Shown here: in pieces, positions 35,819 through 45,074 of the stretch
Layout of the letters: each line of letters begins with the position of its first letter
Position numbering within the stretch: position 1 is the first letter of the stretch
NCBI RefSeq assembly: GCF_018863235.1
Contig: NZ_JAHKRS010000001.1
Coordinates: forward strand, 1 to 64,000
Direction: 5' to 3'
Length of the DNA: 64,000 nt
From: Pseudomaricurvus albidus
GTDB lineage: Bacteria > Pseudomonadota > Gammaproteobacteria > Pseudomonadales > Cellvibrionaceae
The notes under the pieces: model-generated
The model's input: only the letters and a program-made list of their open reading frames with translations
Databases searched by the model: none
Told to the model about the DNA's origin: nothing
Program-made: the position numbers and the translations under genes

Positions 35819-36080
35819 ATGACTGGCAGGAACATAGACCTGAAAACCGGCAAAATTCAAATGCAGGAGGCCAAACCGCGCTCGCTGATGGACAAGGATT
35901 TCCGGGCATTTATCGTTAACGATGAATTTAACGGATGGCTCGGACGCCGAGGACGCGGCACAGGCCCTGTCGCGTTTTATTGCCATGATTCATGAAGTGT
36001 TTAAGATTTTTTTGAAGAATGGTCACTACGACACCTACGTCGCCGAGCAATACCAAATCGATGCAGACTCATTTTGGTAA
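35819..36080 (+). pseudogene. Possible frameshifted small gene
   Basis: Two protein-like frames abut. Frame one (ATG at 35819) reads MTGRNIDLKTGKIQMQEAKP and reaches FIVNDEFN. Frame two (from 35922) reads DGSDAEDAAQALSRFIAMI, KNGHYDTYVAEQYQIDADSF and stops at 36080. Joining them near 35930-35940 with one shift gives a plausible protein of about 87 residues; frame one alone ends at 35995. Neither start has a ribosome site. I do not recognise the family. It could be a decayed remnant, or a 52-residue ORF in the second frame alone. Confidence 0.35.
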
Positions 36081-36082
36081 TG

Positions 36083-37024
36083 CTAACTGTCTGCCCCAAA
36101 CTCGGCCCGATTTCGACCGGCCTCCTTGGCTTTATAGAGCAGCCGATCGACCCGTTCGATGAATTCGACAGGCTCAATGGTGCGGTCTGCGATCACCGTA
36201 TCAACCCCCATACTGACGGTTACATACGAGCTCACTGACGAGTGCTCGTGAGGAATTTGCGCTTGTGCAATGGATGTCAGACATCGCTCCGCCACTCTCC
36301 TGGCCGACCTGGCATCCGTCTCCGGCAGAATAAAAACAAATTCCTCACCGCCGTAACGGGCAAAGAAGTCTTTAAAACGCGTTGCCGCTTGCGACAGGAT
36401 CTCCGCCACCTGTTTCAGGCACTCATCGCCTTGTATGTGACCGTAATGATCGTTGTACTGCTTGAAGTAATCAATATCCAGCACGATGAGTGACAGTGGC
36501 TGGCGGCTGCGGGTGGCGTGAGTCCATTCGATATCGAGGATACTATCGAACATACGACGATTGGCAATGCCAGTGAGACTGTCCTTGAACGACAGTTCCT
36601 CCAGCTTTTGTTTCATCTCTATCAGCTGCTGTTCGGTTTTCTTGCGCTCGCTGATATCGAACATAAAGCCAATCAAGGCTTCAACTTCACCGTCCTTGCG
36701 CACGACATGCACCACATCCCGAATCCAGACGTAGTCGCCATCTCGGGTTAATGCGCGGTAATCCGCCTCGTGATCAATCCCCTCCTGGGATTGAGACACG
36801 CAGAAATTGACCACAAACTCCCGGTCTTCGGGGTGCATCCGATCCGCCCAGTCATCGACACTGACCCAGCTCTCCGGACTCCAGCCCAGCAGTTCTTCAA
36901 TTTGCGGACCAATATAGGAAAACCTCATGGTTTTCCAGTCTATCCGCCAGGGAATCGCCCTGGTGGACTCCAGAAGAGTTTTATAAACATCACTGTCAGT
37001 TTCTGAATCGTTGAACCGGGTCAA
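36083..37024 (-). CDS. PAS-GGDEF diguanylate cyclase
   Basis: The 313-residue protein joins a PAS domain with PAC segment (MRFSYIGPQIEELLGWSPES to GFMFDISERKKTEQQL), a coiled-coil linker, and a GGDEF domain (DSLTGIANRRMFD, ARYGGEEFVFIL). It should make cyclic di-GMP. RFKD lies five residues before GGEEF and fits the RxxD inhibitory site, so product inhibition is expected. The start is a TTG at 37022-37024 with GAGG about 8 nt upstream. No EAL domain and no clear signal are visible. Confidence 0.92.
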   Translation of the reverse strand: MTRFNDSETDSDVYKTLLESTRAIPWRIDWKTMRFSYIGPQIEELLGWSPESWVSVDDWADRMHPEDREFVVNFCVSQSQEGIDHEADYRALTRDGDYVWIRDVVHVVRKDGEVEALIGFMFDISERKKTEQQLIEMKQKLEELSFKDSLTGIANRRMFDSILDIEWTHATRSRQPLSLIVLDIDYFKQYNDHYGHIQGDECLKQVAEILSQAATRFKDFFARYGGEEFVFILPETDARSARRVAERCLTSIAQAQIPHEHSSVSSYVTVSMGVDTVIADRTIEPVEFIERVDRLLYKAKEAGRNRAEFGADS

Positions 37025-37092
37025 AGATACATCCTCTTAAAAAAGTACTGACAAGCTCCAAGTCGTCTACAGCAAATGATTCCCGGGCTGTA

Positions 37093-37575
37093 TCAATCCT
37101 GAGCCAGACGCGCGTAACGTCCACGTGAGAAGACCAAAGGCGGCTTACCGGCATCGGAAAAATCCAGTACCCGCCCGACCAGAATAACATGGTCGCCGCC
37201 CTCGTATTGATGCTCGATCTGGCACTGCATTACTGCCGCACAACCGGCGATCACCGGCGCACCCTTGATGCCCTCTTCAAACTGAACACCATCAAACTTG
37301 TCGCCGCCACTGCGGGCAAAGTTGCCGGACAGCGCTTCCTGATCTTCTGCCAGGACATGAACATTCCAGTATTTTGCATCCATCAGAGCCTGAAAGCTGG
37401 TGGACTCCTTGCCAATACTCCACAAGATCAAAGCCGGATCCAGAGATACTGAGTTGAAGCTGCTGGCGGTTACCCCACACAAACTGCCGTCTTCCCCTTT
37501 TGTCGTGACTACAGTGACACCCGTGGGGAATGAGCCCAGCATATTGCGAAACTCAAATGGATCTATGTTTGACAT
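37093..37575 (-). CDS. Flavin reductase-like protein
   Basis: A 160-residue member of the flavin reductase-like (FMN-binding split barrel) family: FRNMLGSFPTGVTVVTTKG, CGVTASSFNSVSLDPALILWSIG, FARSGGDKFDG and HVILVGRVLDF. Such proteins supply reduced flavin to two-component monooxygenases or reduce flavins generally. No monooxygenase partner is nearby, so its role is open. It lies 68 nt upstream of the cyclase gene on the same strand. Confidence 0.9.
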   Translation of the reverse strand: MSNIDPFEFRNMLGSFPTGVTVVTTKGEDGSLCGVTASSFNSVSLDPALILWSIGKESTSFQALMDAKYWNVHVLAEDQEALSGNFARSGGDKFDGVQFEEGIKGAPVIAGCAAVMQCQIEHQYEGGDHVILVGRVLDFSDAGKPPLVFSRGRYARLAQD

Positions 37576-38047
37576 TATTCTCTCAACTCTCTGTGAAATT
37601 TCTAGATTACATGCTTATTATCAGATGTGTTGGCTGCAACGCCAGAGGACTCCCGCCACACCAGACGGATTCCGGCACTGAGTAAATGAAGGGCTGAACA
37701 ACACGGATCGATAAGTCGTCCCATGTTACATGAGTTGCCTTATCCCCGTCAATTAAAGATCTTGCCAGAGACTTTATGACTCATTCTCCATTGTTCGGTC
37801 ACTACAACGTAACAGGCCTGTTACCCGCCAACTTGTCACTTCTTAACTCAGAAATGTAACCCGATTACCCACAAAAAAGGCCGAAAAAACGACTTAAGCC
37901 CCCACTGTTGACACCCCGAAGGCGGGTATGTGATAAAGAGCCCCAAGAAACGAGAGACAAGCGCCAAGCCGGCCCACAGACGGCAAGCTGGCCAGATTAA
38001 ACCTAATAAATAACAGCCCCATAGCAATAATAATTGAGGCGACAACT
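37576..38047. other. Intergenic region with a 16-bp palindrome
   Basis: These 470 nt between a minus-strand and a plus-strand gene hold no clear gene. GTAACAGG-CCTGTTAC (37809-37824) is a perfect 16-bp palindrome and a possible regulator site. A weak promoter candidate for the next gene is TTGACA (37908-37913) with TGATAA 17 nt later. Confidence 0.5.
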
Positions 38048-38266
38048 ATGATTATAACCAAACTGGTAGCCAGTACCTCCGCCGCACTGCTGCTGACAAG
38101 TGCCGCGGTATTTGTCCAGCCAGGCCATGACGCCGGGCAAGACAAGCAATTTGCCCATGCAGCGCACAGCAAAGTGTTTCACAGTAACTTTGCCACCATG
38201 ACCGAGTCTGAAAGAGCTGCTTATATTCGCCAGCAATTGGCCACAGCGAACGCACGCTTCCCATAA
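38048..38266 (+). CDS. Small exported protein of unknown function
   Basis: A 72-residue protein with a signal peptide (IITKLVASTSAALLLTSAAVF). The mature part is His/Ala-rich and ends in a helix (MTESERAAYIRQQLATANARF). GAGG lies about 10 nt before the ATG. It is monocistronic, with its own terminator. I do not recognise it; the length and export signal suggest a small periplasmic protein. Confidence 0.7.
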   Translation: MIITKLVASTSAALLLTSAAVFVQPGHDAGQDKQFAHAAHSKVFHSNFATMTESERAAYIRQQLATANARFP

Positions 38267-38297
38267 GCACTGACTGCTCTGTCCATATTTTCAAAAG

Positions 38298-38322
38298 GCC
38301 GCTCCAACGAGCGGTCTTTTTT
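38298..38322 (+). terminator. Terminator of the small exported protein gene
   Basis: GCCGCTC, a CAAC loop and GAGCGGT (one G-U pair) are followed by TCTTTTTT, 30 nt after the stop codon. Confidence 0.85.
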
Positions 38323-38474
38323 GTGGGCCCGGACACCCCAATCCAGTCATCCACGAGACCACACGTCCTTTCCGACGCCGCTCGTTGCATCGCTTCTACC
38401 TTCTGACTACTCTTAGACTTCTGAAATCGACGTTGACTGCGACAAGCAAAGACTCAAACCCTCAGGAGCACTTC

Positions 38475-39350
38475 ATGAGCGACCCCACCTACACGCCCCC
38501 CAAGGTCTGGACCTGGGACAAGGAAAACGGCGGCGCGTTTTCGAACATCAATCGCCCCATTGCCGGCCCCACCCACGAGAAAGAACTGCCACGTGGCAAA
38601 CACCCCATGCAGCTCTACTCGCTGGGCACCCCCAACGGAATTAAAGTGACGGTGATGCTCGAAGAGTTACTCGCCCTGGGGTTTGAAGGCGCAGAATACG
38701 ATGCATTTCTGATCAACATTGGAGAGGGCGAGCAGTTCAGCAGCGGCTTTGTCGACATCAACCCCAACTCCAAGATTCCAGCCCTGCTCGATTGCAGCAC
38801 AGAACCCCCGACACGGGTCTTTGAATCCGGTTCGATTCTGCTCTATCTGGCTGAGAAGTTTGATGCCTTCATCCCAACCGACCCCGCCAGGAGGACCGAG
38901 TGCCTGTCATGGCTCTTCTGGCAAATGGGCAGCGTGCCGTTTCTGGGAGGCGGGTTTGGCCACTTCTATGCCTACGCACCAGAGAAATTCGAATACCCGA
39001 TCAACCGCTACACCATGGAAGTGAAACGCCAGCTGGATGTTCTGGATCGCCAACTGGCCAATCATCGCTATGTGGCAGGGGATGAATACACCATCGCCGA
39101 CATCGCTATCTGGCCCTGGTATGGCTCACTGGTAAAGAACAAAGTCTATGAAGCGGCTGAGTTTCTGGAAGCTCACACCTACACCAACATCCTGCGCTGG
39201 ACCGATGAGATAGCCCAGCGACCTGCGGTGAAACGCGGTCGCAAAGTCAATCGCACCACAGGCAGACCGGAAGATCAGCTTCGGGAACGACACGACGCCA
39301 GCGATTTCGACACCAAAACCCAGGACAAACTGGAAACCGCGGGCGAATAA
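38475..39350 (+). CDS. yghU: Glutathione S-transferase, YghU type
   Basis: A 291-residue nu-class GST, a disulfide-bond reductase type that binds two glutathione molecules. It starts with YTPPKVWTWDKENGGAFSNI, followed by LYSLGTPNGIKVTVMLEEL, DINPNSKIPALLD and ESGSILLYLAEKF. The helical domain ends with GDEYTIADIAIWPWYGSL. I chose the ATG at 38475 because AGGAG lies 7 nt upstream. It is a single gene followed by a bidirectional terminator. Confidence 0.93.
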   Translation: MSDPTYTPPKVWTWDKENGGAFSNINRPIAGPTHEKELPRGKHPMQLYSLGTPNGIKVTVMLEELLALGFEGAEYDAFLINIGEGEQFSSGFVDINPNSKIPALLDCSTEPPTRVFESGSILLYLAEKFDAFIPTDPARRTECLSWLFWQMGSVPFLGGGFGHFYAYAPEKFEYPINRYTMEVKRQLDVLDRQLANHRYVAGDEYTIADIAIWPWYGSLVKNKVYEAAEFLEAHTYTNILRWTDEIAQRPAVKRGRKVNRTTGRPEDQLRERHDASDFDTKTQDKLETAGE

Positions 39351-39370
39351 ATCCCTGCCCAGACAAAAAA

Positions 39371-39395
39371 GCCTGAGGCTGGCTCAGGCTTTTTT
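39371..39395 (+). terminator. Bidirectional terminator
   Basis: GCCTGAG-GCTGG-CTCAGGC is a perfect 7-bp stem with six T after it and six A before it. It therefore serves both yghU and the RND gene that converges from the right. Confidence 0.92.
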
Positions 39396-39417
39396 GGAGT
39401 TCGAAAGATCGTCTGTT

Positions 39418-42400
39418 TTAAACCGCAGACGTCAGGCTATCCTCTTGGCCACTGTCGTCCTGGCTCCTGGTCTTGCTGTAGTCCCGACCAATCAACAGAT
39501 ACACCGCTGGCAACACATACAGAGTAAACGCCGTACCAATGGTCATTCCCGATGCAATCACCAGCCCCATTGAGAAACGGGATATCGCCCCGGGACCATT
39601 AGCCAGCAACAGCGGCACCATGGCCAGCACCAGTGCCGCGGTCGTCATCAACACCGGACGCAAGCGAATGGCGGTTGCCGACTCGATGGCTTCGCGCTTG
39701 CTCTGTCCTTCCATCTGCAACTTGTTGGCGAACTCCACAATCAGAATGCCGTGTTTGGAAATCACACCAATCAATGTGAGCAGACCAATCTGGGTGTAGA
39801 TATTCAGTGTTGCACCGGGCGCCTGGAACATGCCGAAAACATTCAGCACTAGCAGCGCACCACTGATGGATAACGGCACGGTCATCAACATGATGAACGG
39901 GTCGCGGAATGACTCAAACTGCGCCGACAACACCAGATAGATGATGATCAGTGCGAAGAAGAAAGTGACCACCAGGGCAGACCCTTCCGTCTTGTACTGA
40001 CGGGCCTCCCCGGCGTAATCCACCGAGTAGCCCTTGGGCATCAGCTCATCCGCAGCCTGTTCCAACACCGCCAGAGCATCACCCATGGCCACTCCCGGAC
40101 GTTGCACGGCCCCAATGGTGACACTGTTGAGCTGCTGGAAACGACCCAGAACCTGCGGCTGAACCGATTGCTGCAGCGTGACAACGGTAGACAGAGGAAC
40201 CAGTTCACCGGATTGAGTCCGGGTGTAATAGTTTTCCAACTGATCGGGGGTCAGACGATCCGACCGGCGTACCTGTGGAATCACTTTGTAGGAGCGATTC
40301 TCCAGCGAGAAGCGATTCACATAGCCACCGGACAGCATGGCCGAGAGATCGCCTGACAACTGAGCCATATCAATCCCCAGCTGTGAGGCCTTTTCTCTGT
40401 CGATCATAATTTCCGTGCGCGGTTTATCGATCTTCACATCCGTATTGAGAAAGATAAATTTCTTGCTCTCGCGAGCTTTCATCAACACCTTATCCGCCAC
40501 TTCTTTCACAACCTCTGACGGCGCCGTGCTGAGAATGGCAAATTCAATAGGCATCCCGGAGCCACCGGAGGGTAATGCCGGGGGAACCATCGCAGCCACC
40601 TGCAAGCCACCGACATTTGAAAACCGGGGAGTAATAACCTCGTTTAACACCTCCTCGATGGATTGCTCACGCTTGCCCCAGGGTTCAAAAATAAAGCCAC
40701 CAAATGCTCCGTTATTGGCTCCGGGGGCCGTCAGGCTAATGCCATTAAACTGAAAATCGTTGGCAATGGCATCGCTGGCTTGATTAATGTTCCAGGATTC
40801 CTGTGTATAACGCTCCATATACTCCAGAGTCACCCCCGGATCAGCCTCGGCCATATAGAAGACCATACCGATGTCTTCTTTGGGGGCCAGCTCACTGGGT
40901 GACATGACAAACAGGAAATAACACGACAGCAAAATAATGACGCCGAAGATCGACATGCCCACGCGCTGATCGAGCATGGTGTGCAGGTCTTTCTGATAGC
41001 GACTCTGCAGTTTCTCAAACTGACGATCCAGCCAGCCTTCGAGCCCCTTGGCCTCTTCACCCGTGTGACCTTTGAGCATTTTTGCACACATCATCGGTGA
41101 CAAGGTCAGCGCGATAACCCCGGAGATCAGAACCGCGCCGGCCAGAGTAAAGGCAAACTCAACAAACAACACACCGGTAATGCCGCCCAAAAAGCCAATC
41201 GGCAGGTACACAGCCACCAACGTGGTGGTCATCGCAACCACGGGCCAGGCCAACTCACGCGCCCCCTTGATTGCCGCTGCGTAGGGCGTCATTCCCTCCT
41301 CGATATGACGGTGAATGTTCTCCAGTACGATGATGGCATCATCCACCACGATTCCAATGGCCAGGACCATCGCCAACAGGGTCAACAGGTTCAAAGAGAA
41401 CCCCAGCACCAGCATCAACAACAGAGCCCCCACCAGTGAGAGCGGTACCGCAACCGCCGGGATCAACACGGAACGCATGGAACCCAGGAACAGGAAAATC
41501 ACCACGATGACAATCACCACGGCTTCCACAATGGTCTGCTTCACTTCGCTGATGGCATCCCGAATATAGACCGAGCTGTCGTAGCTGAAGTTTGCATACA
41601 AACCTTCCGGCAACTGGGGAACAACCTCGTCATCCCACACCCGGCGCAACTCCGCCAGAACCTCAATGGCATTGGCGTCCGGCGTCAGATAAATCGCAAA
41701 GAATGTGGCCTTCTGACCATTAAAGCGTGCCGAGGTGTTGTAACTCTCTGCCCCCAGCTCCACATCCGCCACATCTTCCAAACGAATGATCGACCCCTTC
41801 TCTGCCCGCACAATCAATCGCTTGAACTGATCAATATCGCGCAAGTCTGTATCGGCCTTCAAATCAATGGATGTCATCTGACCTTTAGTGGCACCTACGG
41901 CAGACAGTACGTTGTTGGCTCTCAGGGCATTGCTGATATCCGAAGCTGTAAGGTTGAACGCGCGCATTCGTTCCGGCTTCAGCCACGCTCGCACGGCAAA
42001 GGTCCGGCCACCGTGAATTTCAGCCCGCTGCACACCACCGACGGTGGCCAGACGGGGCTCCACTTCACGGATCAGGTAATCGGTAATCTGATTGGTATTC
42101 AGGGCGTCGCTGTAAAACGACAGGTACGCATGGGCGGCTGAATCGCCCACCTGTAATTCAATCACCGAGTTTTCTGCCGACGCCGGCAGTTCACCCCGCA
42201 GCTTATTGACCTTGGCAATCACCTTGGTCAACACCTTGTCCGGATCGGCATCCAGTTTCACCTGCGCACTGACCGTGGACAGCCCCGCAACACTGGACGA
42301 CGTCATGTAGTCGATGCCATCTACAGTGGCGACCTGACGCTCAACCGGCGTAGTAATAAACCCCTGAACCAGATCGGCATCCGCCCCGACATAGGCCGTG

Positions 42401-42543
42401 CTGACATTGACCACCGCATTTTGCAGCTCGGGGTACTGGCGAACGTTCAACTCGGTACCGGCACGCAAGCCCAAAAGCAGAATGACCAGACTGACCACCG
42501 TGGCCAGCACCGGCTTGTTGATAAAAATATCCGTAAACTTCAC
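39418..42543 (-). CDS. RND efflux pump inner-membrane subunit (HAE1/AcrB family)
   Basis: A 1041-residue proton-driven drug exporter with 12 membrane helices and two large periplasmic loops. The proton relay is visible as GIVVDDAIIVLENI in helix 4, and the C-terminal repeat has TLYVLPAVYLLIGRDYSKTR. I chose the GTG at 42541-42543 (VKFTDIFINKPV) because GAGGA lies 9-10 nt upstream; a longer frame overlaps the adaptor gene. The adaptor gene is 10 nt upstream. No outer-membrane channel gene is adjacent, so a shared TolC/OprM-type protein is needed. Confidence 0.95.
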   Translation of the reverse strand: MKFTDIFINKPVLATVVSLVILLLGLRAGTELNVRQYPELQNAVVNVSTAYVGADADLVQGFITTPVERQVATVDGIDYMTSSSVAGLSTVSAQVKLDADPDKVLTKVIAKVNKLRGELPASAENSVIELQVGDSAAHAYLSFYSDALNTNQITDYLIREVEPRLATVGGVQRAEIHGGRTFAVRAWLKPERMRAFNLTASDISNALRANNVLSAVGATKGQMTSIDLKADTDLRDIDQFKRLIVRAEKGSIIRLEDVADVELGAESYNTSARFNGQKATFFAIYLTPDANAIEVLAELRRVWDDEVVPQLPEGLYANFSYDSSVYIRDAISEVKQTIVEAVVIVIVVIFLFLGSMRSVLIPAVAVPLSLVGALLLMLVLGFSLNLLTLLAMVLAIGIVVDDAIIVLENIHRHIEEGMTPYAAAIKGARELAWPVVAMTTTLVAVYLPIGFLGGITGVLFVEFAFTLAGAVLISGVIALTLSPMMCAKMLKGHTGEEAKGLEGWLDRQFEKLQSRYQKDLHTMLDQRVGMSIFGVIILLSCYFLFVMSPSELAPKEDIGMVFYMAEADPGVTLEYMERYTQESWNINQASDAIANDFQFNGISLTAPGANNGAFGGFIFEPWGKREQSIEEVLNEVITPRFSNVGGLQVAAMVPPALPSGGSGMPIEFAILSTAPSEVVKEVADKVLMKARESKKFIFLNTDVKIDKPRTEIMIDREKASQLGIDMAQLSGDLSAMLSGGYVNRFSLENRSYKVIPQVRRSDRLTPDQLENYYTRTQSGELVPLSTVVTLQQSVQPQVLGRFQQLNSVTIGAVQRPGVAMGDALAVLEQAADELMPKGYSVDYAGEARQYKTEGSALVVTFFFALIIIYLVLSAQFESFRDPFIMLMTVPLSISGALLVLNVFGMFQAPGATLNIYTQIGLLTLIGVISKHGILIVEFANKLQMEGQSKREAIESATAIRLRPVLMTTAALVLAMVPLLLANGPGAISRFSMGLVIASGMTIGTAFTLYVLPAVYLLIGRDYSKTRSQDDSGQEDSLTSAV

Positions 42544-42553
42544 AGCAGAATCC

Positions 42554-43687
42554 TCAACCGTTTTCCGGTGTCGGTGCAATTTCCGCATCAGGCTGCACAC
42601 TGTTATTAATGCTGACCACGGCTCCGCTATCGAGCTTCAACAGCCCGCTGGTCGCGACCCGCTCACCAACTTCCAGACCGTCTTCGATAGCAATCAGCCC
42701 TCCTCGAGCCTGTCCGGTGGTGACAAAACGCTGCTTAACGGTCAACACCGGCTCGCCCTTTTCGTTTTTGTCCCCGGATTCGGTAATCACGTACACGGAG
42801 TTGCCATAAGGTTTGAAGCTGATCGCCGTGCGCGGCACCAGCACCACATCGCGCTGCTCACCGACGTCCAGACTGATGCGAGCAAACATGCCCGGGCGCA
42901 ACCGCTGACTGGCGTTCTGGAAGGTTGCCTGCACCTGAAAGTTACGGGTACCGGCATCAATCACCGGCTCAATCGCCGTGATCTCTCCTTCAAACCTGTC
43001 ATCCCCAAGGGCATCCATCTGGGCGGTCACCGTCATGCCCACACGCACGTCACTGTAGCGCTGTTCAGGCAAAGTGAAATCGACAAAGATCGGATTCAGT
43101 GCCTGCAGACCAATCAATGGATCACCGGCACTGATATAAGCACCTATATTCACCTGGCGGATACCCAGACGTCCGGCATAGGGAGCGCGCAAGGTTTTCT
43201 GCTCGATACGGGCTTCCTGAGCCGCTACCCGCGCCCGGGCCTGTTCCAACTGGCTTTGACGCTGATCGTACTCAGACTGGGACACGCTCTTGCGCTGCCA
43301 CAACTGCTTGATCCGGTCGCGCTCCAATTCGGCCAGACGCTCTGCCGATTGCAGAGTTTTCAACTCGGCGCGGTCTGTGGCGCTGTCGAGAGTGAGGATG
43401 ATGTCACCGGCCTTCACTTCACTGCCGCTGTCAAAACGAATCGATTCCACAATGCCGCTGACCTGGGTCGACAACTCGGCCCCCTGAACGGCCACAACAC
43501 TGCCCACCGCTGTCACACTGTCAATCCAGCGATCCCGCTTGGCTTCCGTCGCCGACACGACCACCGGCGGTACCGGCATATTGTCGAGAAAGTCGTTGAT
43601 CATCCGGTTGAGGAAGAGTTTTCCCCCAATCACACCACCAAAAACCACAATGGCTACAACCAGCAGCCCTAGCATCCTTTTACTCAT
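42554..43687 (-). CDS. RND efflux periplasmic adaptor (membrane fusion protein)
   Basis: The 377-residue adaptor has an N-terminal membrane anchor (MLGLLVVAIVVFGGVIGG), a barrel-sandwich domain (VVAVQGAELSTQVSGIVESI), an alpha-hairpin coiled coil (about residues 100-165) and beta-barrel and membrane-proximal domains (LRAPYAGRLGIRQVNIGAYI, LRPGMFARISLDV). It bridges the pump to an outer-membrane channel. It lies between the TetR gene (19 nt) and the pump (10 nt). Confidence 0.94.
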   Translation of the reverse strand: MSKRMLGLLVVAIVVFGGVIGGKLFLNRMINDFLDNMPVPPVVVSATEAKRDRWIDSVTAVGSVVAVQGAELSTQVSGIVESIRFDSGSEVKAGDIILTLDSATDRAELKTLQSAERLAELERDRIKQLWQRKSVSQSEYDQRQSQLEQARARVAAQEARIEQKTLRAPYAGRLGIRQVNIGAYISAGDPLIGLQALNPIFVDFTLPEQRYSDVRVGMTVTAQMDALGDDRFEGEITAIEPVIDAGTRNFQVQATFQNASQRLRPGMFARISLDVGEQRDVVLVPRTAISFKPYGNSVYVITESGDKNEKGEPVLTVKQRFVTTGQARGGLIAIEDGLEVGERVATSGLLKLDSGAVVSINNSVQPDAEIAPTPENG

Positions 43688-43706
43688 AGGTTTTCTTCCA
43701 GTACCA

Positions 43707-44468
43707 CTATTCACTATCTGTTGGGGAAACTACCGGACAGGTAGCCATCGAAAAATCGGGAAACACCTCTGTCATGATTTGCTCAAGCAGCGCGTTCTGC
43801 TGCTCTGGATCATCCAGCGGCTGCAAAGGCTGCCAGCCAAGGCCGTTAAGCAAAGCATGAGTATTGGTGACTAATAATTGGTAAGGGCGCGGAACAGAGT
43901 GGGCCTCCAGCAAGCCAGCAGCGCTGACCAGCATGTGCATTCCCTCACTCATGGACCAAAGCCCACTGCACAGTTCACGCTCACTCATGCCGCGAGGATC
44001 GACATCCCCACGGGATACCCCCTCTCTGACCACCGACGCCACGGCATCGGCAATGGGGACGGAGGCAAGCAACGCGGCCTCTCTGCGCTCTTCAGACGCA
44101 GACATCCACACCGTGTGAGTCGAGACATATTGAGCCAGACGAAAATACTCCGGCTCCTTTTGCGCGAACAGAATATCCGCCAGCAAAATCGCCAGCATTC
44201 TGTGGCGGGTGGGGCCCTGCCAGTCGGCAGCGCGACGATAGAGTTCGAGCCGAGACCCCACACTGCGGGTCGCCAGCGCCACCAACAGGTCTTCCTTGGC
44301 CGAGAAATGCTGATACAAGGTGCCCACCGAGTATTCACATTCACTGGCCAGTCGCGCCATCTGCAGATTGAGCAGGCCTTCACGCTGGATCATGCTCCAG
44401 GCACGATCCAGAAAAATCTGCTCCCGCTCAGCCAGCTGACGCTTTTTACGATCCTGAACACTGCCCAT
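43707..44468 (-). CDS. TetR-family regulator of the RND operon
   Basis: The 253-residue regulator has a TetR DNA-binding domain: QIFLDRAWSMIQREGLLNLQMARLASECEYSVGTLYQHFSAKEDLLVAL (split as the three helices). The C-terminal ligand domain is unlike well-known members. The ATG at 44466-44468 gives a normal N-terminus. It is first in tetR-adaptor-pump on one strand, so it most likely controls its own operon and responds to a pump substrate. Confidence 0.9.
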   Translation of the reverse strand: MGSVQDRKKRQLAEREQIFLDRAWSMIQREGLLNLQMARLASECEYSVGTLYQHFSAKEDLLVALATRSVGSRLELYRRAADWQGPTRHRMLAILLADILFAQKEPEYFRLAQYVSTHTVWMSASEERREAALLASVPIADAVASVVREGVSRGDVDPRGMSERELCSGLWSMSEGMHMLVSAAGLLEAHSVPRPYQLLVTNTHALLNGLGWQPLQPLDDPEQQNALLEQIMTEVFPDFSMATCPVVSPTDSE

Positions 44469-44664
44469 GCTGGCTAATTTCCATCCGATTCCACTGACCC
44501 ACCCCTTTCGACCGCACACAAAGCGGCCAGTCTTTTTACAGGTCGCCAATTATGAATCAGATTCAAAAAACGTCAATGGTTCAATTTGTGAAGATAAATC
44601 AAGAAGGATTGGGACAAGCAGGAAGTCAAAGTGTTTTCGCCCGCAGAATACGGCTGGCGAGCCT

Positions 44665-45033
44665 TTACAGATCATTCCCTTGCGTTAATAACTCTCTGAC
44701 CGGTCTGATTTCGACACTGCCATAGCGCGCCGGGGGGATTTTCTCGGCCAGTAGAAGCACCTCTTCCTGACTTTCCGCCTCCAGCATATAGAACCCCGCC
44801 AGCTGCTCTTTGGTTTCCGCAAAAGGACCATCTGTGGCTGTCGCACGACCATTTCGCACCCTTAAGGTGGTCGCGGTATCGGTGCTCTGCAAGGGAGCGC
44901 CATCGACAAAATGCCCGCTCTGAGTGAGCCCGTCGACACAGGCAATACACTCATTGTTGAGCGCATCCCATTCGTCCTGGGTCATATTTTTCATAATGTT
45001 TTCGTCATAGTAGACAAGGCACAGGTATTTCAT
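44665..45033 (-). CDS. YCII/DGPF-family protein (second copy)
   Basis: A 122-residue YCII-related protein with MKYLCLVYYDE at the N-terminus, ATDGPFAETKEQLAGFYMLE carrying the intact DGPF motif, and VEIRPV near the end. Proteins of this family accompany ECF42 sigma factors, where they are thought to take part in signalling or the regulated response; the mechanism is not known. This copy ends the eight-gene cluster that begins with a similar gene at 50091. Confidence 0.9.
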   Translation of the reverse strand: MKYLCLVYYDENIMKNMTQDEWDALNNECIACVDGLTQSGHFVDGAPLQSTDTATTLRVRNGRATATDGPFAETKEQLAGFYMLEAESQEEVLLLAEKIPPARYGSVEIRPVRELLTQGNDL

Positions 45034-45074
45034 TGGATCTCCTTAAACACATTCATTCCGGGCGCTCCAAAGGA

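Noticed and set aside
35735-35986. An 83-residue minus-strand ORF between rnr and the cyclase gene
   Set aside because: The plus-strand frames here look more protein-like, and this ORF has no ribosome site or family signal.
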